A DNA stretch of 5,976 bases. Source: a bacterium. GTDB lineage: Bacteria; Patescibacteriota; Minisyncoccia; UBA6257; 2-01-FULL-56-20. Position 1 is the first letter of the stretch. Each line of letters starts with the position of its first letter. The notes under the pieces were generated by a model. That model was not told where the DNA came from and ran no database searches. It worked only from the letters and a program-made list of their open reading frames with translations. The position numbers were made by a program, and so were the translations under genes. The stretch covers positions 1 through 5,976 of the forward strand of contig JAJXYP010000037.1 in assembly GCA_021780545.1 (NCBI GenBank), given 5' to 3'. Shown here piece after piece: positions 1 to 5,004 of the stretch.

Positions 1-241
1 AACGGGGATCAACAACCGCAAGCGCCACCTGATTGGACTTCGCCTCGATGGTTGCCAGCTTGCCGTCCCGCGCTTCCGCTTCCGGAACGATCCTCACGGC
101 ATCAAGGGAGATTGGAAGTTTTTCGAGGTTTACGTACCCGAGGCCGAGCTCCTTGGCCAGCCGCTCCGCCGCCCGCTCTTCGCCGTCCCGCCGCAATGCG
201 GCTACTTTGATTTTCAGGTCGTCTTGGTTCGCATAGGGCAT
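1..241 (-). CDS. PilB/GspE-type assembly ATPase, N-terminal fragment (partial)
   Basis: Eighty codons of a leftward gene are visible, starting at the ATG whose complement is 239-241 and leaving the window at base 1. The peptide begins MPYANQDDLKIK. It has the layout of the N-terminal domain of type II secretion / type IV pilus ATPases (T2SSE_N): a helical stretch with AAERLAKELGLGYVNL (about residues 27-42), then a segment with IVPEAEAR (about 52-59) and a strand ending VALAVVDPR (about 72-80). In known proteins this domain precedes the Walker-box ATPase that powers pilus or pseudopilus assembly at the inner face of the membrane; that part is outside the window. It is transcribed divergently from yebC across 31 bp. 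No Shine-Dalgarno sequence precedes the ATG, and a TATAAT lies only 6 bp upstream, so the mRNA may be leaderless. PilB, GspE or another family member cannot be told apart from this domain alone. Confidence 0.72.
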   Translation of the reverse strand, partial: MPYANQDDLKIKVAALRRDGEERAAERLAKELGLGYVNLEKLPISLDAVRIVPEAEARDGKLATIEAKSNQVALAVVDPR

Positions 242-272
242 AGTTCTATTATATAATGTTACCGAACTCACC
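242..272. promoter_or_regulatory. Divergent promoter region between the pilB/gspE-like gene and yebC
   Basis: The 31-bp spacer holds the perfect palindrome ATTATATAAT at 248-257, so a TATAAT -10 hexamer reads in both directions (252-257 on plus, 253-248 on minus). On the plus strand, TATTAT at 247-252 with TTGGTT at 224-229 (17-bp spacing, weak -35) is an alternative. No good -35 is seen for the minus direction. With the usual 6-8 bp to the start site, the minus transcript would begin at or next to its ATG, and the yebC transcript would have a leader of about 9-14 nt. There is no Shine-Dalgarno sequence in the spacer. The promoter call is inference from motif and position. Confidence 0.55.
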
Positions 273-806
273 ATGTCCGGACATTCTCATTGGGCAGGCA
301 TTAAGCACAAAAAGGAGGTGACCGACCAGAAACGGGGTAAGTTGTTTTCAAAGCTCCTAGTGGCCGTTTCGGTTGCCGCAAAAACGGAACCAAACCCGGA
401 TTTCAACCCGCGCCTCCGCACGGCAATCACGAAGGCGAAGGAGGCGTCCGTCCCGCAGGACAATATCGATCGCGCCGTAAAACGGGCGGCCGAATCAGGG
501 GAGCATCTTGACGAACTCACGTTCGAGGCCTATGGCCCGGGCGGAGTTGCAATCGTCATCGACGCGATCAGCAACAACCGAAACCGGACCGTACAGGAAG
601 TAAAAACGATTCTCCGCGATCACGGCGGCAAATGGGCGGAATCCGGGAGCGTGCTTTGGGCCTTCGAAAAGGCCGCCGACGGCTGGAACGCGAAATTCCC
701 GCAGGAAACGTCGCCCGATGACGCCCTGAAGCTCGACCGGCTCGTGGAAGCGCTTGAGGATAACGACGACATCCAAAGCGTCGCCACCAACGCGACCAAC
801 GCATGA
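273..806 (+). CDS. yebC: YebC/PmpR (TACO1) family protein, shortened third domain
   Basis: The 177-residue product is a clear YebC family member. The N-terminal signature GHSHWAGIKHKK (3-14) followed by KRGKLFSKL (20-28) is the conserved basic DUF28 start. Further hallmarks are NPRLRTAITKAK (45-56), YGPGGVAIVI (87-96), NNRNRT (101-106) and GSVLWAFEK (125-133). Members were long annotated as DNA-binding regulators; more recent work links the family to relief of ribosome stalling, including the mitochondrial homologue TACO1. Typical members are about 240-250 residues. Here the part between FEK (133) and the closing helix is nearly gone, yet the C-terminal LEDNDDIQSVATN (161-173), matching the usual end of domain III, is kept. 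The frame is continuous, so this looks like an internal shortening rather than a damaged gene. ATG 273 is chosen because it begins the conserved M-x-GHS motif. No Shine-Dalgarno precedes it. The stop overlaps the ruvC start. Confidence 0.95.
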   Translation: MSGHSHWAGIKHKKEVTDQKRGKLFSKLLVAVSVAAKTEPNPDFNPRLRTAITKAKEASVPQDNIDRAVKRAAESGEHLDELTFEAYGPGGVAIVIDAISNNRNRTVQEVKTILRDHGGKWAESGSVLWAFEKAADGWNAKFPQETSPDDALKLDRLVEALEDNDDIQSVATNATNA

Positions 807-1276
807 TCGCGCTCGGCATCGATCCGGGAACGCGGCGGATCGGGTACGGCATCGTCAAGACCGCCGGCAACGAAACCAGGCTGCTTGCGGCCGGCATCCT
901 CAATATCACCAGCACCGATGACGCCGGCGCCCTGGTTGAAACCAGGCGCGACATCGACACTCTCATAAAAAAATACCGCCCGGAGGTCGTCGGCGTCGAA
1001 AAACTCTTTTTCGCGAAAAACCGAAAAACCGCAATCGCGGTTGCCCAAGCGCGCGGCGTCATCCTCCTCGCCGCAAGAGAACGCCGCATCCCCATCCGCG
1101 AATATACTCCGAACGAAGTGAAGCTTGGCGTGGCGGGCTATGGATCGGCCGATAAAAAAGCCGTGCTGAAAATGGTTCGCTTAATCCTCGACCGACAGGA
1201 TCTCGCCGTCATCGACGACGCAAGCGATGCCCTCGCCCTCGCCATTATCGCCGGAACGCCTGAACCGCGCTATTGA
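803..1276 (+). CDS. ruvC: Holliday junction endonuclease RuvC
   Basis: The 157-residue product is a full-length RuvC, the dimeric Mg2+-dependent nuclease that nicks Holliday junctions symmetrically during recombinational repair, normally with RuvAB. It opens with LGIDPGTRRIGYGIV (4-18). The four catalytic acids expected for the RNase H-like fold are all present: D7, E66 in VGVEKLFF (63-70), and the pair D139 and D142 in DDASDALALAI (138-148); D138 adjoins them. F69 matches the aromatic residue that helps open the junction in known RuvC proteins. Q82ARGV and TPNEVKLGVAGYGSADK (102-118) also match the family. The ATG overlaps the yebC stop as ATGA, which suggests translational coupling; no separate ribosome binding site is needed or seen. 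yebC-ruvC is a widespread pairing, but ruvA and ruvB do not follow here. The stop codon lies within the -35 box of the next promoter. Confidence 0.97.
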   Translation: MIALGIDPGTRRIGYGIVKTAGNETRLLAAGILNITSTDDAGALVETRRDIDTLIKKYRPEVVGVEKLFFAKNRKTAIAVAQARGVILLAARERRIPIREYTPNEVKLGVAGYGSADKKAVLKMVRLILDRQDLAVIDDASDALALAIIAGTPEPRY

Positions 1277-1300
1277 CACCTTTCGAAGCTACCGTATACT
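1273..1300 (+). promoter_or_regulatory. Sigma70-type promoter for the small acidic protein gene
   Basis: TTGACA at 1273-1278, a perfect -35 hexamer, is followed after 16 bp by TATACT at 1295-1300, a five-of-six -10. Transcription would start near 1306-1308. The -35 box contains the TGA stop of ruvC. This is the best promoter match I see in the window, and it sits directly before the small acidic reading frame. Confidence 0.75.
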
Positions 1301-1352
1301 GGAGAAATAATTTTTGTATTTACCGATAAAAGGTCGCAAATTCTTGCACATC

Positions 1353-1544
1353 ATGGAAGCAGAATTGCTTAAAATCTCTCTCGCCTTCCGAGGCCTCAGC
1401 GATGAAGATCAGGAAGAGGGTTTTGAAGATGACGTTGAGCTCCCAGAAGAAGAGCTGAACGACGAGGACGAAGACGGCGCCGAAGATCCAGCCGCCGACA
1501 ATAATGATGAGCCCGCGGAAGACGAAGCCCCGGCTGAAGAATAG
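1353..1544 (+). CDS. Small highly acidic protein of unknown function
   Basis: I do not recognise this protein. From ATG 1353 it has 63 residues, of which 29 are Asp or Glu and only 2 are Lys or Arg. An N-terminal stretch, MEAELLKISLAFRGL, could form a short amphipathic helix. The remainder is a low-complexity acidic tail with Ala and Pro, such as PEEELNDEDEDGAEDPAADN (31-50), and is probably disordered. There is no signal peptide, membrane segment or cysteine. The same frame is open from TTG 1314 (76 residues) and TTG 1344 (66 residues). ATG is preferred as the standard codon, but no start has a convincing Shine-Dalgarno sequence; GGAG at 1301-1304 would lie upstream of the expected transcript start, and AAAGG at 1329-1333 could serve TTG 1344. 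The gene stands alone between a good promoter and a hairpin terminator. The tail recalls the acidic tail of the RNA polymerase delta subunit and acidic DNA mimics, but only in composition. Confidence 0.6.
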   Translation: MEAELLKISLAFRGLSDEDQEEGFEDDVELPEEELNDEDEDGAEDPAADNNDEPAEDEAPAEE

Positions 1545-1550
1545 CTCTGG

Positions 1551-1570
1551 GGATACGCCAGGATACACCA
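1551..1570 (+). repeat. Tandem pair of 10-bp repeats
   Basis: GGATACGCCA at 1551-1560 is followed directly by GGATACACCA at 1561-1570, with a single mismatch. The pair lies between the acidic-protein stop and the hairpin. It may be a chance duplication; no function is evident. Confidence 0.6.
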
Positions 1571-1605
1571 GCGCAAAAGCTCTCCCAAAGGAGAGCTTTT
1601 GCGCT
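1570..1605 (+). terminator. Hairpin terminator after the acidic protein gene
   Basis: A perfect 16-bp stem is formed by 1570-1585 and 1590-1605, closed by the loop CAAA (1586-1589). Its core is AAAAGCTCTCC pairing with GGAGAGCTTTT, which has the A-tract / GC-stem / T-tract form of a rho-independent terminator and could work in both directions. The T-run is only four long and is followed by GCGC, which extends the stem by pairing with the left flank, so efficiency is uncertain. The PBP start codon lies 15 bp beyond the hairpin. Confidence 0.72.
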
Positions 1606-1619
1606 AAAATGAATAGGTT

Positions 1620-3803
1620 ATGAAAATCACACGAAAAAGAGCTCTGCAGATCCTGGGCGTGGTCGCGGCATCGGGCATAATCGGTCTCTGCCTAGTCGTA
1701 GTCTATTTCGCAAAAACCCTCCCTTCAATCGACGAGCTTTCCAACCAGCAGATCACCCAATCAACGAGGATTTATGACCGCACCGGGACGATCCTGCTGT
1801 ATGAAATTTCAAACGGGGCGCGACGAACAGTGGTGCCATTCAATGAAATCCCGCAAACCGTGAAAGATGCGACGGTTGCCATCGAGGATTCCAATTTTTA
1901 TAACGAACCGGCATATGACTGGAAGGGCATCGTCCGAGCATTCTTGGCCGACCTGCTTAGCGGCGGCATTGTTCAGGGCGGTTCGACTATCACCCAGCAG
2001 CTTGCCCGCACCGCATTTCTAACCCTGCACCAAACCTTAACTCGGAAAATAAAAGAGCTTATCCTCGCGATCCGCCTGAATGATTACTATTCAAAAGATC
2101 AGATCCTCGACATGTACCTCAATGAGGTAACCTACGGCCCGAATATCGCCGGCGTCCAGGAAGCGAGCCTTGATTATTTCGGCGTTCCGGTTTCCCAGCT
2201 CAACTTAGCGCAGAGCGCGATTCTGGCGGCGCTTCCGCAGGCTCCGACATATTACTCGCCCTGGGGCGACCACGTAAACGATCTTCTCAACCGGCAGAAG
2301 TTGGTCCTCCAGAAAATGTACCAACTGGGAAAAATCAGCCAGCAACAGTTAAACGACGCCCTCGCTTATAAAATCGTCTTTCAACCGCAATCAATAAGCA
2401 GCATGAAGGCCCCCAACTTCGTGATGGCGGTACAGAATTATCTGGTGCAGAAATACGGTGAAGATATGGTTGATCGTGGAGGACTCAAAGTAATCACGAC
2501 ACTCGACTGGAATCTCCAACAGCAGGCCGAGCAGGCGGTGGCGACAGGCGTAGCGCGGAATCAGCAGCTTTATCAGGCGTATAACGGCGCTCTGGTAGCT
2601 GAAGATCCGCAAACCGGCCAGGTTCTCGCCATGGTTGGCTCGCGAAACTACTTCGCAACCTCGTCATTGCCCCTCGGATGCACGCCTTCCGTAAACTGCA
2701 AATTCGACCCGAATTTCAATGTCGCCACACAGGGCCTCCGCCAGCCGGGGTCGTCGCTCAAACCATTCGTCTACCTTACCGCGTTCCAGATGGGCTATAG
2801 CCCCGATACGATTTTAATGGATGTCCCAACGGAATTCAGCACCAGCCCCGCCTGCCCTGTCATTCCAGATTTCTCCGCACCGCCAAATCCGAAATGCTTC
2901 CATCCCCAAAATTTCGAGGGCGATTTCGTGGGGCCGGTATCGATCCGCGACGCTTTGGCTCAATCAATCAATGTCCCGGCTGTTGAGATGCTCTATCTCG
3001 TGGGCGAGGCGCACGCAATTCAAAACGCCGCTTCATTCGGATTTACCACGCTGAACGATCCTTCGCAGTACGGCCTTTCGCTTGTTCTTGGCGGCGGCGC
3101 CGTGCACCTCATTGATGAAGTATCGGCGTATTCGGTGCTCGCGGCCGACGGGATGAAGCATGCGCAATCAATGATCCTTCAGGTTCAGGATCTCCAGGGA
3201 AATATACTCGAGTCCTATGAAGATCAGGCGACCCGCGTCGCCGATACCCAATCGGTCCGTCTCGTGAACGACGTGCTTTCCGATGCCGCCGCGCGGGCAC
3301 CGCTCATGGGCGCCAGCCAAAACCTTACCGTCTTCCCCGGCTACGATGTAGCCCTTAAAACCGGCACCTCGAACGACTACCGTGATGCGTGGGCGATGGG
3401 ATACACACCCTCGCTCGTTGTCGGCGTTTGGGCCGGAAATAACGATAATTCAGCGATGCAGAAAAATGGTTCTAGTATCCTTGCCGCGGTCCCAATATGG
3501 AGCGCCTTCATGCGCCAGGCACTGCCCGAGGTTCAGAATGAAACCTTCACACAACCGGACCCCGTCACTGAAACCAAGCCGATGCTCGACGGTCAGTACC
3601 TGGTGAATGGCCAGATTCACTCCGACCTCTATTACATCAACAAGGACGACCCGACTGGACCGGTGCCCGCCGATCCGGCAATTGACCCGCAATATAAAAA
3701 CTGGGAAGCCGCAACCCAGGCGTGGGTTGGCCAGCACCCTTGGATTCTCCAAACGCAGGGTGTTGCGGCAACGTCCACGACAGCGGCGTCTTCAACTCCG
3801 TAA
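1620..3803 (+). CDS. Class A penicillin-binding protein (PBP1a-like glycosyltransferase/transpeptidase)
   Basis: This 727-residue membrane-anchored enzyme polymerises lipid II into glycan strands and cross-links their peptides outside the membrane. A basic N-terminus (KITRKR) precedes one membrane span (about 9-31). The GT51 domain shows ED at 89-90, GGSTITQQLAR (120-130), RKIKELILA (142-150, E146) and ILDMYLNE (162-169). The penicillin-binding domain has all three motifs: SSLK at 378-381 with nucleophile S378, SIN at 449-451, and KTGTS at 580-584. The tail after about 640 is Pro-rich and ends in a Ser/Thr/Ala run. In GT motif 1, the usual EDxxFxxHxG reads EDSNFYNEPA, with Glu in place of His and Ala in place of Gly; both catalytic-domain Glu positions (89, 146) remain, so activity is likely. 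Four Cys (354, 360, 412, 426) lie in the extracytoplasmic part. No Shine-Dalgarno precedes the ATG; TAAAAT at 1605-1610 could be a -10 for a near-leaderless mRNA, otherwise terminator read-through is needed. Confidence 0.96.
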   Translation: MKITRKRALQILGVVAASGIIGLCLVVVYFAKTLPSIDELSNQQITQSTRIYDRTGTILLYEISNGARRTVVPFNEIPQTVKDATVAIEDSNFYNEPAYDWKGIVRAFLADLLSGGIVQGGSTITQQLARTAFLTLHQTLTRKIKELILAIRLNDYYSKDQILDMYLNEVTYGPNIAGVQEASLDYFGVPVSQLNLAQSAILAALPQAPTYYSPWGDHVNDLLNRQKLVLQKMYQLGKISQQQLNDALAYKIVFQPQSISSMKAPNFVMAVQNYLVQKYGEDMVDRGGLKVITTLDWNLQQQAEQAVATGVARNQQLYQAYNGALVAEDPQTGQVLAMVGSRNYFATSSLPLGCTPSVNCKFDPNFNVATQGLRQPGSSLKPFVYLTAFQMGYSPDTILMDVPTEFSTSPACPVIPDFSAPPNPKCFHPQNFEGDFVGPVSIRDALAQSINVPAVEMLYLVGEAHAIQNAASFGFTTLNDPSQYGLSLVLGGGAVHLIDEVSAYSVLAADGMKHAQSMILQVQDLQGNILESYEDQATRVADTQSVRLVNDVLSDAAARAPLMGASQNLTVFPGYDVALKTGTSNDYRDAWAMGYTPSLVVGVWAGNNDNSAMQKNGSSILAAVPIWSAFMRQALPEVQNETFTQPDPVTETKPMLDGQYLVNGQIHSDLYYINKDDPTGPVPADPAIDPQYKNWEAATQAWVGQHPWILQTQGVAATSTTAASSTP

Positions 3804-4904
3804 AATCGGTTTAACGATATAAAAATATGAACTGTCGCCGGCCTGCCGGATGACTGCCGGCGCAGCGTCTTCTTGTAACCCGATCTGAATTTCCTTCGTG
3901 TTTAAAACCTTTACAACCTCCGAAAGATAGCGCCAATTAAAGACTGCCGTAATCGCATCGCCTTGAATCTTTGCGGGTAGTAGATATGCGTTTTCACCAA
4001 GCGCCTGATCGGCCGAGGCTATTTCAACCGCTTTTTTGTCGGGATGAATGCGAAGTTCTATCTCGCTGGTTTTTTGCCCCAGAATGGAAGCGAGACGGAT
4101 GCCATTCGCAAACTCATCGCGGCTGACCAAAATATCCGTAGCCGTCTTTTTGGGGATAATCTGTGTATAATCGGGAAATGCCCCTTCGAGTAGGCGCGAG
4201 AGTATCTCGGCGCGCTCGGTTTTTATAAGCATCTGGTTGTCGTCGTAGTACATCTTCACTAAATCTGCGTCTCCGGTATTACGCATAATTTCACGGCACG
4301 CATCGAGCGGCACCAGCGCTTTGAACGGTTTTTGATTTTTCACCGTAAAATTTCCGGCTGAGATCGTCTTTTCAGCAAGGCGGAATCCGTCCGTCGCGGC
4401 CAAAACAAGCGATTCTATCGAAAAATTAAACAGGATGCCGCCGAGCTCAGGCCGGAGATCGGATTCTTGCGCCGCTATCCCTGTTTGCGCGATGGCGTCC
4501 TTCAAGAAAATCCCCTTCACCTCGATATATTGTTCCGGATCTTTTATTTTAGGGATTGGCGGGTAATCGTCCGCTGCGGCGCCGTTAATTGTCGCGTTGT
4601 AGTTGTCGGTTTTTATATCAAGTTTGTTTTCTTTTGTTTCTAAGTTTAACCGGTCGCTTTTTATATTCGCGATAATGCCCGATAACAACGCAATAGGGAT
4701 TGTTATCGATCCTTCCTCGATGATCTTCCCGGAAACCCGCGCTGTGACGCTAATACGAAGATCTGTGGTTATAAAATAAACCGTGTCGTGGTCCGCTTTG
4801 ATGAGAATATTTTTTAAAATCGGCAGATTTGGGTTTATAGCCACAGCTTTCTCAACGGTCGAAATCGCTTCGCGGATATTTGATTGGATGGTAATAATTT
4901 TCAT
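3792..4904 (-). CDS. dnaN: DNA polymerase III beta sliding clamp
   Basis: The 370-residue product is a complete beta clamp, the ring that tethers the replicative polymerase to DNA and recruits repair and initiation-control factors through its hydrophobic pocket. Family landmarks in order are MKIITIQ at the start, ADDYPPIP (111-118) at the end of domain 1, LRPELGGILF (150-159), ATDGFRLAEK (170-179), LLEGAFPDYTQIIP (238-251) and the C-terminal YFYIVKPILRS (360-370). The last corresponds to the usual Y-x-x-MPMRL end that lines the protein-binding pocket; here the Met before Pro is Lys and the ending is ILRS. The start is set at the ATG complementary to 4902-4904, because MKxx is the usual beginning; an in-frame TTG four codons upstream (4916) would add MNTS. 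Neither has a Shine-Dalgarno sequence. It follows dnaA on the same strand after 100 bp, and its last four codons overlap the PBP gene's last four on the opposite strand. Confidence 0.97.
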   Translation of the reverse strand: MKIITIQSNIREAISTVEKAVAINPNLPILKNILIKADHDTVYFITTDLRISVTARVSGKIIEEGSITIPIALLSGIIANIKSDRLNLETKENKLDIKTDNYNATINGAAADDYPPIPKIKDPEQYIEVKGIFLKDAIAQTGIAAQESDLRPELGGILFNFSIESLVLAATDGFRLAEKTISAGNFTVKNQKPFKALVPLDACREIMRNTGDADLVKMYYDDNQMLIKTERAEILSRLLEGAFPDYTQIIPKKTATDILVSRDEFANGIRLASILGQKTSEIELRIHPDKKAVEIASADQALGENAYLLPAKIQGDAITAVFNWRYLSEVVKVLNTKEIQIGLQEDAAPAVIRQAGDSSYFYIVKPILRS

Positions 4905-5004
4905 GGAAGTGTTCAACAGCAGTAATAATTAAATTCTTATTAAGATAATATTGTTATTGTTGTAGGCCTTGTGGAAATTGGGGAAAAACATTTTTAATCC
5001 TTAT
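4905..5004. other. dnaA-dnaN spacer, AT-rich, candidate origin element
   Basis: The 100-bp spacer is far richer in A+T than the flanking genes, most strongly at 4921-4965. TGTGGAAAT at 4970-4978 (ATTTCCACA on minus) matches the DnaA-box consensus TTATCCACA at seven of nine bases. It is followed towards dnaN by GGCC (4965-4968) and then triplet-like DNA, TTG TTA TTG TTG TAG (4951-4965). Box, short GC cluster, triplets and AT-rich DNA is the order described for bacterial unwinding elements, but only the TAG triplet agrees fully with the DnaA-trio consensus. There is no strong terminator after dnaA and no convincing promoter for dnaN, so the two genes may be cotranscribed. Assignment as an origin is inference. 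Confidence 0.3.

Noticed and set aside
568..1095. Long minus-strand open frames opposite yebC and ruvC
   Set aside because: They lie antisense to two clear genes in GC-rich DNA, and their translations are Arg/Ser-rich and resemble no family.
1314..1352. TTG 1314 as the start of the acidic protein
   Set aside because: It is possible, but the added residues are basic and unlike the rest, and the GGAG before it would probably lie outside the transcript. ATG 1353 is preferred and the alternative is noted in the feature.
1320..1568. Minus-strand open frame of 82 codons opposite the acidic protein
   Set aside because: Its hydrophobic Val/Phe/Ile-rich product is what the antisense of GAA/GAC-rich codons gives; the promoter and terminator fit the plus strand.
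4162..4170. Perfect DnaA box (TGTGTATAA) within dnaN as a stand-alone regulatory site
   Set aside because: It encodes the conserved DYTQ of the clamp's FPDYxxIIP motif, so a chance match is likely. It is mentioned only as supporting context for the origin candidate.
4905..4916. In-frame TTG at 4916 as the dnaN start
   Set aside because: It adds only MNTS, has no ribosome binding site, and clamps normally begin at the MKxx now chosen.
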